Assembly (NCBI RefSeq): GCF_007992095.1
Contig: NZ_BJZP01000006.1
Location: forward strand, 162,147-226,146
DNA: 64,000 nucleotides
Direction of reading: 5' to 3'
From: Paenirhizobium naphthalenivorans
Lineage (GTDB): Bacteria; Pseudomonadota; Alphaproteobacteria; Rhizobiales; Rhizobiaceae
How positions within the stretch are numbered: position 1 is the first letter of the stretch; every line of letters begins with the position of its first letter. Below are positions 25,011 to 33,412 of this stretch, in pieces. Made by a program: the position numbers and the translations under genes. The notes under the pieces were generated by a model. It made no database searches, was not told the origin of the DNA, and saw only the letters and a program-made list of their open reading frames with translations.

Positions 25011-25574
25011 TCAAAGACGCGAGAACGCCAATGGGCGAAGAACCACATGGGCGGCACCGCCCTGGGGCTTGATGGAGAGTGGGTCGGGGCCCCGCGGCAA
25101 AAGCACGAGCCGCGGGCCGGGCTCGCCCGACAATGTCTCCCATGCGGCAATCGGGTTCTCAAGCGCTTCTCCCGCGACCAGAACAGCGCACTGGGCTGCG
25201 AAAAGCGGAGCTGCGGCGCTTCGGGCGGGCAGGGGCTGCTGCCTGAGCTGGAGCGCCTGCTCGAAGCAGGAGGAACCGGAGCACAAGCGCAGCATACGAT
25301 TTTGCTGCTCCTCGACCAGCGCGAAGGCCTTCGGAATGAAGCCGTTCACCCAATCGCTTTCCTGGGCGAGCGCTGCGCGGCAAGCCTCACGCTCGGCCCA
25401 ATCCGTATAGCTCCACAGATGGTGGATCACATTCAACGGGCCGGTCTCGGCGAGCCAGTACCCCATGAGTGGAAGATGCCGGGTGACAAGCGGCAGCCCG
25501 TGGTCGGCCAGCAGTTCTAGATAGGGCACCGCCGCGCCGGGTTTCAGCCGATAGCTCCGCCATTCGTGAATCAT
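25011..25574 (-). CDS. NIPSNAP family protein (extended, two-part)
   Basis: 187 residues. The N-terminal 100 residues are a NIPSNAP domain: MIHEWRSYRLKPGAAVPYL, then GYWLAETGPLNVIHHLWSY and DWAEREACRAAL. The C-terminal 80 residues are less conserved and Pro/Ala-rich. ATG 25574 has a strong GGAGG site 5 bases upstream; the frame could open at 25640 but lacks support. It lies 98 bases downstream of the AraC gene on the same strand, within the flavoenzyme-rich island. The role is unknown; NIPSNAP genes recur beside flavoenzymes in this window. Confidence 0.85.
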   Translation of the reverse strand: MIHEWRSYRLKPGAAVPYLELLADHGLPLVTRHLPLMGYWLAETGPLNVIHHLWSYTDWAEREACRAALAQESDWVNGFIPKAFALVEEQQNRMLRLCSGSSCFEQALQLRQQPLPARSAAAPLFAAQCAVLVAGEALENPIAAWETLSGEPGPRLVLLPRGPDPLSIKPQGGAAHVVLRPLAFSRL

Positions 25575-25672
25575 GCCATCCTCCGTGGTGGAGCAGGTTG
25601 GTCTGGAACGACGCGAAAGGAAATGGATTGTCCGGCGCAAAACATGGACAATTCATGGTTCGCCGACCCGCG

Positions 25673-26572
25673 TCACTCGCTGGCGCCCGCCGCCTGCTTG
25701 CGGTAGGCGCCAGGCGACATCCCGACCTGCCGGGTGAAGAACCGGTTGAAATAGGCCGGATCATCGAAACCCGTCATATGCGCCACCTGCGCCACAGTGC
25801 TTTCGCTGTAAACAAGATAGCGCTTGGCCTCGATGATGACGCGCTCGTACAGCAAGTCCGAGGCCGTCTTGCCCGCCCTGTTCTTGCAGGCTGCGTTGAG
25901 CCGCGCCGGCGTGACCGCTAATGCGTCCGCATAGAAGGCCGGCGAACGCTCAACCCGGAAGTGATCCTCGAACAGGGAACGATAACGGGCGAGAAGATCG
26001 TAGTCGCGATCCGGAGCGATGATGCGAGGATCATCCTGGGTGATGCTGAGGCGCAGGACCATCACGAGAACCCGCATGAACTGTGCCATGATCGCGGTTC
26101 GGCGGCCGGGAGCGGACCAGACATATTCTCGGTGCAGCCAGTAGAAGGTGTCGACAGCGGCGGCGATGTTCACACCTGTCCCTTCCAACGGATAGACGGC
26201 GGGGCGGTTCGCGGCGTCGGTAAGTCTTGAATCACTCATCGAGGCGGCTTTCAGGCAGCCCACCGCGGCGGTGATGACGAAGCCGTCGGTCCCAGGATCG
26301 AAGTCGATCTTGTGCACGATGCCGGCAGGGATAACGAGAATGCCGGGTGCTGGAATCGTCAGCGGTTGCGCCTCCATGCGGATGGTGCCGCCGCCGTCTC
26401 GTACCAGCAAGATCTGCATGTGGTCGGGATGGGCGTGTGGACGAATTCTCCAATCATTCGGCCCACTTCGTTCCCGGATGATCTCGATATTCAGAAAGTC
26501 GAGTTCGATGTCCTCTCCCTGATCTCCGTAGAGATAGTAATGCGGAATGCTCGCCGTCGTTTCGCCACTCAT
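25673..26572 (-). CDS. AraC family transcriptional regulator (PobR-like, cupin sensor)
   Basis: 299 residues. The N-terminal cupin sensor shows IRPHAHPDHMQILLVRDGGG and the beta-strand ILVIPAGIVHKIDFDPGT (about residues 40-110). The C-terminal 100 residues are the double HTH, with KTASDLLYERVIIEAKRYLV, STVAQVAHMTGFDDPAYFNR and FFTRQVGMSPGAYRKQ. This layout matches PobR-type AraC regulators of aromatic or hydroaromatic acid catabolism. ATG 26572 follows GGGAG. It is divergent from the flavoenzyme-SDR-SDR operon (26691-29909), with a palindrome between them, so it most likely activates that operon. Confidence 0.9.
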   Translation of the reverse strand: MSGETTASIPHYYLYGDQGEDIELDFLNIEIIRERSGPNDWRIRPHAHPDHMQILLVRDGGGTIRMEAQPLTIPAPGILVIPAGIVHKIDFDPGTDGFVITAAVGCLKAASMSDSRLTDAANRPAVYPLEGTGVNIAAAVDTFYWLHREYVWSAPGRRTAIMAQFMRVLVMVLRLSITQDDPRIIAPDRDYDLLARYRSLFEDHFRVERSPAFYADALAVTPARLNAACKNRAGKTASDLLYERVIIEAKRYLVYSESTVAQVAHMTGFDDPAYFNRFFTRQVGMSPGAYRKQAAGASE

Positions 26573-26598
26573 TCTCACTCCCTCAAATGTGCAGAAAG

Positions 26599-26613
26599 AA
26601 TTGTGCAACAATT
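26599..26613. promoter_or_regulatory. Palindrome in the araC/flavoenzyme divergent promoter region
   Basis: AATTGT-GCA-ACAATT: perfect 6-base arms with a 3-base centre, 27 bases from the araC start and 77 bases from the flavoenzyme start. It is a candidate regulator-binding site. Confidence 0.4.
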
Positions 26614-26690
26614 GCGCGGTTGCGTCCATTGGTCCCGGCCGCCCCGCGCAGTAGCAAAATCCTTGTGACATCCAGCAACGGGAGGAAGCC

Positions 26691-28397
26691 ATGGAACGTG
26701 CAGAGGAGGAGCGCGTCTACGACGTGCTCGTGATCGGATCCGGCGCGGGGGGACTCGCCACGGCGATCACCGCAAGAAAACACGGCCTGTCGGTCATCGT
26801 CATAGAGAAGGAACCCGTCTTTGGCGGCACCACCGCCTTTTCCGGCGGCGTGCTCTGGATTCCCGGAAACCGCCACTGTAAGGCGCTCAACCCCGGTGAT
26901 ACGCGTGAGGCCGCACGCCACTACATGGCGCTGGAAACCGGTAACTGGTTTCAGCCGGCCGCCGTCGATGCGTTTCTGGACGAAGGCCCGCGTATGCTCG
27001 ATTGGTTCGAGAAGGAGACGGCCGTCCAGTTCGTGCCGACGCTTTATCCAGATTACCATCCAACGGTGGATGGCGGGGTGGATGTCGGACGGTCTGTCCT
27101 TGCCGCGCCCTTCGATACCAGTTCTTTGAACGAGAACCTGAAACGGCTTCGGCCTCCGCTATCGACCATCACCTTTATGGGCATGATGTTCAATTCCTCG
27201 AATGCCGACATCAAGCATTTCTTCAACGCAACGAAGTCGCTGACGTCATTTCTCTATGTGACGAAGCGGCTCGTCGCTCATGCCGGCGAAGTGGTTCGTC
27301 ACGGCAGGGGGGTGCAGGTAACCAGCGGCAATGCGCTCGCCGCACGGCTCGCCAAAACCTGTTTCGACCTCGGCATTCCGATCGTCACCGACACTCCGGC
27401 CAAGCATCTCGTCAAGGCGGATGGTCGCGTTGTCGGTGTGGAGGTTGGTGGGCCAAAGCCTGGGCGGATCATGGCGCGACGCGGCGTGGTGTTGGCTTGC
27501 GGCGGTTATGCCCATGATCTCGCGCGCCGTGCCGAGGCCTATGCGCATTTGAGGGCGGGCGGAGAACATTTCTCGCCGGTGCCGGCCGGCAATACCGGGG
27601 ACGGCATTCATCTGGGCGAAGAAGCGGGCGGCGTATTCGAAGCGGAGTTCCCGCAGCCGGCTGCGTGGATGCCGGTCAGCCGCGTACCGGGTAAGGGCGT
27701 TTTCCCGCATCTGCTCGACCGCTACAAGCCAGGCATGATCGCGGTGCTTGCCGATGGGCGTCGCTTCACCAATGAGAGCAACAGCTATCATGACGTCGGC
27801 GCCGCGATGATCGCGTCCGGCGATGCCGCCGCCTGGCTGATCTGCGACCATCGCACGATTCGCAAATATGGCCTGGGCCATGCCAAGCCGGCGCCGATGC
27901 CGCTGTGGCTCTGGCTGCGCACCGGCTACCTGAAAAAGGGTCGCACGCTCGCCGATCTGGCAAAGGCTTGCGGCATCGACGCCAAGGGGCTGGAGGAGAC
28001 CGTGTCGACCTTCAACCGAGGCGCCAGAGAGGGCCGCGACGATGCCTTCCATCGCGGCGAGACCGCCTTCAACCGCTATCTCGCCGACGCCGACCACAAG
28101 CCCAATCCGACTGTCGCTCCGGTGGAGCAGGGACCGTTCTATGCGGTGCGGATGGAAATGGGCGACCTCGGCACTTTCGATGGGCTGAAGACCACGGTGC
28201 CGGGCGAGGTCATCGACCGGCAAGGCGCGGTAATCCCTGGCCTGTTCTCCGTCGGCAATGACCGGGCCTCGATCATGGGTGGGAATTATCCCGGTGCGGG
28301 CATTACCCTCGGTCCCGCCATGACCTTCGGCTGGATCACCGGACGCTATCTGGCTGGCATCGCGCCGGTCGCAGGGAATGAGGAGAAAGCCGCATGA
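26691..28397 (+). CDS. FAD-dependent oxidoreductase, 3-ketosteroid-dehydrogenase/fumarate-reductase superfamily (copy 1)
   Basis: 568 residues. The FAD motif VLVIGSGAGGLATAITARKH is at about 13-32 and the second strand VIVIEKEPVFGGTTAFSGG is typical of the FAD_binding_2 group. The C-terminal cap is GGNYPGAGITLGPAMTFG. Three tyrosines match the pattern of Delta1-ketosteroid dehydrogenases (known catalytic Y119, Y318, Y487, G491): Y122 in YPDYHP, Y366 in NESNSYHD, and Y533 with G537 in NYPGAG. The enzyme should desaturate a cyclic ketone next to its carbonyl. ATG 26691 follows GGGAGGAAGCC. Its stop overlaps the SDR start (ATGA). The true substrate is unknown; a steroid is only one option. Confidence 0.88.
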   Translation: MERAEEERVYDVLVIGSGAGGLATAITARKHGLSVIVIEKEPVFGGTTAFSGGVLWIPGNRHCKALNPGDTREAARHYMALETGNWFQPAAVDAFLDEGPRMLDWFEKETAVQFVPTLYPDYHPTVDGGVDVGRSVLAAPFDTSSLNENLKRLRPPLSTITFMGMMFNSSNADIKHFFNATKSLTSFLYVTKRLVAHAGEVVRHGRGVQVTSGNALAARLAKTCFDLGIPIVTDTPAKHLVKADGRVVGVEVGGPKPGRIMARRGVVLACGGYAHDLARRAEAYAHLRAGGEHFSPVPAGNTGDGIHLGEEAGGVFEAEFPQPAAWMPVSRVPGKGVFPHLLDRYKPGMIAVLADGRRFTNESNSYHDVGAAMIASGDAAAWLICDHRTIRKYGLGHAKPAPMPLWLWLRTGYLKKGRTLADLAKACGIDAKGLEETVSTFNRGAREGRDDAFHRGETAFNRYLADADHKPNPTVAPVEQGPFYAVRMEMGDLGTFDGLKTTVPGEVIDRQGAVIPGLFSVGNDRASIMGGNYPGAGITLGPAMTFGWITGRYLAGIAPVAGNEEKAA

Positions 28398-29173
28398 ACT
28401 GGCTTGGACTGGAAGGAAAGACCGCCGTTATCACCGGTGCCGGCGGCGGCATCGGTCAGGCGTTGGCGCGTGCCTTCGCTGCGCAGGGTGTTCGCGTAGT
28501 GCTTGTCGATCGTGGCGAGGACCGAACGGCGCCGCTCGCCGCCGAACTGGGGCAGGGGGCTTTCGCGCTCGCCTGCGACCTGTCGCGACCGGAAGAGATC
28601 GCTTCAGCGGCCGAGCGGGTGGAGACGGATGGCGGCGCCGATATCCTGGTCAACAACGCCGGCATTCTGCGGCCCGGCCCGCTCGACAGCGTGTCGGAGG
28701 CCGATTGGTCGGCCATGCTGTCGGTGAATCTCACTGGCTACATGCTGGCAGCGCAGGCCTTCGGCAGGGGCATGGCGACACGGGGAGCGGGTGCGCTCGT
28801 GCATATCGCCAGCATAGCCGGCAGCGAGCCGCAACCGGCGAGCGGTGCCTATTCAGCCTCGAAAGCGGCGATCCTGATGTTGTCGCGCCAACTGGCCTAT
28901 GAATGGGGTCCGAAGGGCATCCGCTCGAATACCGTGAGCCCGGGGCTGGTGCGCACGCCGCTGTCGGAAGCCTTCTACGCTGACGCGGAAACCAAGGCGC
29001 GGCGCGAGGCCATGGTGCCGCTGCGCCGCATCTCGACTCCCGAGGACATGGCGGACGTGGCGCTGTTCATCGCCTCGCCACGCGCCTCCTATGTCACTGG
29101 CCAGGACATCGTCGTCGATGGCGGATTGTCGCAGACCTTGATGGGCTTGGTGCCGAGGCCGGGCTATGCTTGA
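28394..29173 (+). CDS. SDR family NAD(P)-dependent oxidoreductase
   Basis: 259-residue classical SDR: cofactor motif ITGAGGGIGQALA (about 14-26), NNAG at VNNAGILRPG, catalytic Ser in IASIAGSE and YSASK. The C-terminal segment GQDIVVDGGLSQTL is typical of FabG-like enzymes. It overlaps the flavoenzyme gene upstream and the next SDR downstream (by 8 bases), so all three are one tightly coupled operon. It probably interconverts a ring hydroxyl and ketone before or after desaturation. Confidence 0.9.
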   Translation: MNWLGLEGKTAVITGAGGGIGQALARAFAAQGVRVVLVDRGEDRTAPLAAELGQGAFALACDLSRPEEIASAAERVETDGGADILVNNAGILRPGPLDSVSEADWSAMLSVNLTGYMLAAQAFGRGMATRGAGALVHIASIAGSEPQPASGAYSASKAAILMLSRQLAYEWGPKGIRSNTVSPGLVRTPLSEAFYADAETKARREAMVPLRRISTPEDMADVALFIASPRASYVTGQDIVVDGGLSQTLMGLVPRPGYA

Positions 29174-29909
29174 GGCGCTCGTAACCGGCGGCGCCGATGG
29201 GATGGGCCTTTCCACCGCGCGCAAGCTGGCGGAGGCCGGCTACCGGGTGACGATCGCCGATCTCGACGGCGCGAAGGCAGAGGCGCGCGCCGCCGAACTC
29301 GGCGCCGGTCATCGTGGCATCCCCTGCGACATCACGGACGAGGCCCAGGCGATCGCCGCTGCAGCGTCCGCACCCTTTGACGTTCTTGTCAACAATGCGG
29401 GCATCGGCGACAGCCACCTGCCAACGCTGGAGCAGGGTATCGAAGCCTTTCGTAAGGTGCTCGATGTGCATCTCGCCGGCACCTTCCTGATGTCGCGGGA
29501 GGTCGGGCGAGGAATGGTGGCGCGAGCAAGTGGCGCCATCGTCAACCTATCCTCGATCGCTGGAATTACCGGCCTGCCGAAGCGCAATGCCTATGGCGCC
29601 GCCAAGGCCGGGATCGTGGCGATGACGCGGGCCATGGCCTGCGAATGGGCCGGCCATGGCGTCAGGGTCAACGCCGTGGCACCGGCCTTCGTCGAGACCG
29701 CGCTCGTGCGCAAGCTGGCCGATGCCGGGCGTGTCGACCTGGCGACCATCCGCCGTCGCACACCGATTGGCCGGCTGATCGCCTCTGAGGAAGTGGCGTC
29801 CGCCATTGCCTTTCTGGCCTCGCCGGCCGCGTCCGGGATTACCGGAGTCGTCTTGCCCGTCGATGGAGGCTGGACAGCCTTCGGAGATTTTGGAGACGCA
29901 TCCGCCTAA
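29166..29909 (+). CDS. SDR family NAD(P)-dependent oxidoreductase (second of tandem pair)
   Basis: 247 residues, classical SDR: VTGGADGMGLSTARKL at the N-terminus, VNNAGIGDSH, Ser in NLSSIAGITG and catalytic YGAAK. It begins inside the last codons of the previous SDR. It is only moderately similar to its neighbour (different cofactor loop and active-site surroundings), so it is not a recent tandem duplication and probably acts on another position of the same molecule. It ends 32 bases before a strong bidirectional terminator. Confidence 0.9.
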   Translation: MLEALVTGGADGMGLSTARKLAEAGYRVTIADLDGAKAEARAAELGAGHRGIPCDITDEAQAIAAAASAPFDVLVNNAGIGDSHLPTLEQGIEAFRKVLDVHLAGTFLMSREVGRGMVARASGAIVNLSSIAGITGLPKRNAYGAAKAGIVAMTRAMACEWAGHGVRVNAVAPAFVETALVRKLADAGRVDLATIRRRTPIGRLIASEEVASAIAFLASPAASGITGVVLPVDGGWTAFGDFGDASA

Positions 29910-29940
29910 ATCAGCGGCTTCCGCCAGACGTTGGAAAGCA

Positions 29941-29973
29941 CAAAGGCCCGGCGACGACGTCGCCGGGCCTTTG
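29941..29973. terminator. Bidirectional terminator between the SDR and livF genes
   Basis: CAAAGGCCCGGCGAC and GTCGCCGGGCCTTTG form perfect 15-base arms around a GAC loop. The arm ends give T-runs on both strands. It lies between the convergent ends of the SDR operon (29909) and the Liv-type operon (29997), so it should terminate both. Confidence 0.85.
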
Positions 29974-29996
29974 TTGCAGCGCGCCTTGGGAGGGCC

Positions 29997-30719
29997 TCAC
30001 GCGGCATCCTCGATGTGCCCACCGAGGAAGAGTTGGCCAACGCGGGGATCCTTCAGAAGGGCATCCGCCTTGTCGAACATACGGGTCTGGCCGAGTTCGA
30101 GCACGAGGCCGTAATCCGACATGGCGAGCGCTGCCTTGGCGTTCTGCTCGACCATCAGGATCGTCACGCCCTGATCGCGCAGCCGCATCAATGTCTGGAA
30201 TACCTCTTGTACCAGATTGGGCGAAAGGCCGATCGAGGGTTCGTCGATCAGGATCATCTTCGGGTCGAGCAAGAGCGCGCGGGCGATCTCGAGCTGTTTC
30301 TGCTGGCCACCGGAAAGCTCGATGGCCTTCTGGTCCTTGCGCTGGCGCAGCATGGGAAACTGGTCCATGACCTCCTCCATCCGCACCTTCACCCGGTCCT
30401 GGTCCCTGGAGGTGATGCCGCCAAGCTCAAGATTATGATAGACTGAAAGCTGGGGTACGACATTGCGGCCCTGCGGCACATAGGTGACGCCGCGCTCGAT
30501 CATGTCCGCCGGGCTCTTGCGCGTCACGTCCTTGCCGTCCAGCAAAATCTGTCCGGAATGGATGTTAAGCAGACCGAAGATGGCCTTGAACACAGTGGAT
30601 TTTCCGGCACCATTCGGCCCGATCACGGTGGTGATCGAGGCCTTCGGAATGGTGAAGGAGGTGCCGTTGAGGATGGTGATGCGGCCATAGCCGCCCGTGA
30701 CGTTCTTCAGTTCCAGCAT
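29997..30719 (-). CDS. livF: Branched-chain-amino-acid-type ABC transporter ATP-binding protein LivF
   Basis: 240 residues. It starts MLELKNVTGGYG (typical LivF), with Walker A GPNGAGKSTVF, signature LSGGQQKQLEIARAL, Walker B MILIDEPSIGLSPNL and EQNAKAALAMSDYG, all LivF-specific. ATG 30719 lies 1 base after the livG stop; the longer frame to 30788 runs into livG and is spurious. The HAAT importer class accepts branched amino acids, but many rhizobial members carry amides, aromatics or other carboxylates; the enzyme neighbourhood suggests a non-amino-acid substrate here. Confidence 0.94.
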   Translation of the reverse strand: MLELKNVTGGYGRITILNGTSFTIPKASITTVIGPNGAGKSTVFKAIFGLLNIHSGQILLDGKDVTRKSPADMIERGVTYVPQGRNVVPQLSVYHNLELGGITSRDQDRVKVRMEEVMDQFPMLRQRKDQKAIELSGGQQKQLEIARALLLDPKMILIDEPSIGLSPNLVQEVFQTLMRLRDQGVTILMVEQNAKAALAMSDYGLVLELGQTRMFDKADALLKDPRVGQLFLGGHIEDAA

Positions 30720-30720
30720 G

Positions 30721-31467
30721 TCAACCTCCGAGATAGGCGTCGATGACCATCTGGTTCGACCGGATTTCCTCCGGCGTTCCTTCGGCAATGATTTCGCCTT
30801 GCGCCAACACGATGATACGGGTGCAGAGCGACATAACGAATTCCATGTTGTGTTCGATCACGACGAAGGTCGTGCTGTGCTCGCGGTTATAGGTGACCAG
30901 CCGTTCCTTCAGGTGCGCGAGCATCGTGAGGTTGACGCCGCCGGCGGGCTCATCAAGCAGAACGATACCGGGCCCGGCCATAAAGGCCATGGCCGCGTCG
31001 ACCAGCTTCTGCTGTCCGTAGGACAGCGAACCCGCCGGTGTATCGCGATAGGGCGTTAGCCGAAAGAATGCGATGAGCTGTTCCGCTTTTTCGGTGAGCC
31101 CCGCATCTGACTTGCCGAAGAGGCGCGAGAGCATTGAGCCTTCGTGTTCTTGGCCGGCGAAGATGACATTGTCGAGAACGGTCATTTTGGGAAAGACCGA
31201 CAGCTGCTGGAAGGTTCGACCAACGCCCATCAGCGACAGGTCGGCCGGACGCACGCCGTCGGTCGATATGCCGTTAATTTCGCAACGCCCTTCGGTAGGC
31301 CGAAGCTGACCGAGGATACAGTTGAACAGAGTCGATTTCCCCGAGCCATTCGGTCCGATCAGCCCCAGAATTTCGCCTTTGTGGACGTCGAAGCTGACGC
31401 CATTCACGGCGCGGATGCCGCCGAATTGCTTGGAGATGTTGTGAACGGAGAGCACTGGAGTACTCAT
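30721..31467 (-). CDS. livG: Branched-chain-amino-acid-type ABC transporter ATP-binding protein LivG
   Basis: 248 residues: Walker [28 protein letters not shown] signature, Walker [17 protein letters not shown] and [13 protein letters not shown], all diagnostic of LivG. ATG 31467 overlaps the livM stop by four bases. The open frame continues to 32205 but that part is the complement of livM coding sequence in another frame. It forms the ATPase pair with LivF. Confidence 0.94.
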   Translation of the reverse strand: MSTPVLSVHNISKQFGGIRAVNGVSFDVHKGEILGLIGPNGSGKSTLFNCILGQLRPTEGRCEINGISTDGVRPADLSLMGVGRTFQQLSVFPKMTVLDNVIFAGQEHEGSMLSRLFGKSDAGLTEKAEQLIAFFRLTPYRDTPAGSLSYGQQKLVDAAMAFMAGPGIVLLDEPAGGVNLTMLAHLKERLVTYNREHSTTFVVIEHNMEFVMSLCTRIIVLAQGEIIAEGTPEEIRSNQMVIDAYLGG

Positions 31468-32438
31468 AGCTGGGCTCCCTGCTGCAGATCGCGCCTTGCC
31501 TCGTGCTTCGGGCGGAACTTTCCGGCCATTTTCTGTCCAAGACCGATCAGGCCGTTCGGCGAAAAGACCATCAACACGATGACAAGAAATGCGTAGATTA
31601 TGAGATAATAGCCTTCGGTGAAGCGGAGTACTTCCGGCAAGAGAATGACGACAGCCGCCCCGAGCATCGGCCCGAAGAAGAAGCCGGAGCCGCCGACTAC
31701 GACCATCAAAAGAAGCTTCAGCGAGTGGACGAGCGAGAAGCTGCCGGGTTCGATGAACTGTACGAGCGGGGCCTGTAGCGCACCGGCAAGCCCGCCGAAC
31801 GCCGAGCCGATTGCGAAGGCGAGCAGCGTCTGACGACGAACCTTCAGGCCGAGGCTTTCCGCCCGGATCGGGTTTTCGCGCAGAGCCTTGAAGGCCCGGC
31901 CCCAAGGTGAACGCAGAATCCACCACATGCCGCCGACCGCGATCAGAAAGCAGGTGAGCGAGAAATAGTAGAAGGGCAGGTTCTTGTCGGTTGAAAGACC
32001 GAAGAAGGACGGCCTGGGCATGCCGAAAAGACCGAAGGAACCACCAGTGATCTCTTCCTCGTTGCGCAGCACGAGAAAGAGCAGCGTGTTGAAGGCGAGC
32101 GTGATGAAGGCGAGAAAGTGATGCTGCACCCGCAAAGCCGGGTAGCCGAGCGCAAGGCCGACAATGAAACTGGCGCCGATGGATGCGATGGCGGCAAGAG
32201 GCCAAGGAATGCCGGAAAGCGTCATCAGCGCTGTGACATAAGCCCCGATGGCCATGAACCCGGCCTGTGCGAGGCTCACCTGCCCCGCATAGCCGAGGGT
32301 GAGGTTAAGGCCCATCGCCGAGATAGAGAACAGCAGCCAAGAGCACAGCGTGTAGATGATGTAGTTGCCCTGGCCGATCGGTGCAGCGATAAGGACGACA
32401 ATTCCCAGAGCGACGAGAATGGCTTGGTTGCGGGTCAT
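31464..32438 (-). CDS. livM: Branched-chain-amino-acid-type ABC transporter permease LivM
   Basis: 324-residue permease with about nine hydrophobic segments. The family signature ALRENPIRAESLGLKVRRQ on the cytoplasmic loop and GYAGQVSLAQAGFMAIGAY near the N-terminus are typical for LivM. It overlaps livG by ATGA and livH by four bases, so livH-M-G-F form one operon. Confidence 0.94.
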   Translation of the reverse strand: MTRNQAILVALGIVVLIAAPIGQGNYIIYTLCSWLLFSISAMGLNLTLGYAGQVSLAQAGFMAIGAYVTALMTLSGIPWPLAAIASIGASFIVGLALGYPALRVQHHFLAFITLAFNTLLFLVLRNEEEITGGSFGLFGMPRPSFFGLSTDKNLPFYYFSLTCFLIAVGGMWWILRSPWGRAFKALRENPIRAESLGLKVRRQTLLAFAIGSAFGGLAGALQAPLVQFIEPGSFSLVHSLKLLLMVVVGGSGFFFGPMLGAAVVILLPEVLRFTEGYYLIIYAFLVIVLMVFSPNGLIGLGQKMAGKFRPKHEARRDLQQGAQL

Positions 32439-33313
32439 ACGGTTCTCCCTTCCGCGGTGCCGAGCAGCCCCTGCGGGCGCAGCAATATGATGGCGATAAG
32501 CAGGATCAGCGGCATGGCGGAACGGTATTCAGCGGAGACGTAGACTGCCGAGAGATTATCGACCACGCCAATCAGAAGCCCGCCGACAAGTGCGCCGCGA
32601 ATCTGGTTGAAGCCACCGACGATCGCCGCGATGAAGGCAACGAGGCCCAGTGTTTCGCCGTTCGAGAACTTGGCGAGATAGATCGGGGAGATCAGCACGG
32701 AGGCAATGGTGGCGAGCGCCGCGTTGATCAGGAAGGTGTAAAGGACCATGCGCTTGACATTCACACCGAGAATTTCAGCCACGGCAGGATTCTGGGCGCT
32801 GGCCTGCATGCACCGTCCCGTGCGGGTACGACCGAGGAAAAGCTGGAGGCCACCGATCGCCAGCATCGAAACTGCCAGGTTGCCGATGTCCTGCAGCGAA
32901 ACGCTGGCGCCGAAAACATGATAGACCGACTGTGGAAAGATCGGCGGGAAGGGCTGTGCAGTGGCACCGTAGAATTCTTTAACGCTTTCTTTCAACAGCA
33001 GCCCGAGCGCGATGGTCGCAATAACCAGTGGCAGGGTGCCGTGGGGCAGCATGGGCTCCACGATCAGCCTCTTGAAGGCGATGCCCAAAATCAGCAATGA
33101 AAGCACTAATGCCAGTCCGATAGCCGGCCAGAGCGACAGGCCGAAAACAGTCATACCGACCAAGACGAAGAATGCCGGAAGCATCACGAACTCGCCTTGG
33201 GCGAAATTGATCGTCTGCGAAGCCTGCCACAGCAGCGTGAACCCGACGGCGGCAAGGGCATAGATGGAGCCGGCGGCAAGGCCGGAGATGAAGATTTGAA
33301 TGAGCTCGGCCAC
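32435..33313 (-). CDS. livH: Branched-chain-amino-acid-type ABC transporter permease LivH
   Basis: 292 residues: FISGLAAGSIYALAAVGFTL at the N-terminus and the LivH loop MQASAQNPAVAEILGVNVKR are diagnostic. I chose GTG 33313 because GAGGA lies 7 bases upstream and the product then starts at the usual point; an ATG at 33349 would add 12 polar residues. The gap to the binding-protein gene holds a strong hairpin (33368-33394). Confidence 0.92.
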   Translation of the reverse strand: MAELIQIFISGLAAGSIYALAAVGFTLLWQASQTINFAQGEFVMLPAFFVLVGMTVFGLSLWPAIGLALVLSLLILGIAFKRLIVEPMLPHGTLPLVIATIALGLLLKESVKEFYGATAQPFPPIFPQSVYHVFGASVSLQDIGNLAVSMLAIGGLQLFLGRTRTGRCMQASAQNPAVAEILGVNVKRMVLYTFLINAALATIASVLISPIYLAKFSNGETLGLVAFIAAIVGGFNQIRGALVGGLLIGVVDNLSAVYVSAEYRSAMPLILLIAIILLRPQGLLGTAEGRTV

Positions 33314-33367
33314 TGGGTCGTCCTCGGCGAGATTTGATCGGCATTTCATGCCGCGAATGAACGGATA

Positions 33368-33394
33368 GGGTCGACGCCGATCCGGCGTCGACCC
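33368..33394 (-). terminator. Intercistronic stem-loop 3' of the Liv-type binding-protein gene
   Basis: Perfect 12-base arms GGGTCGACGCCG / CGGCGTCGACCC with a 3-base loop, 18 bases after the binding-protein stop. There is no T-run in the leftward direction, so mRNA protection or partial termination is likely. Confidence 0.6.
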
Positions 33395-33412
33395 GGACGC
33401 ATCTCTCGGAGC

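Noticed and set aside
31468..32205. Upstream extension of the livG frame
   Set aside because: It overlaps livM in another frame; LivG homology begins at ATG 31467, coupled to the livM stop.
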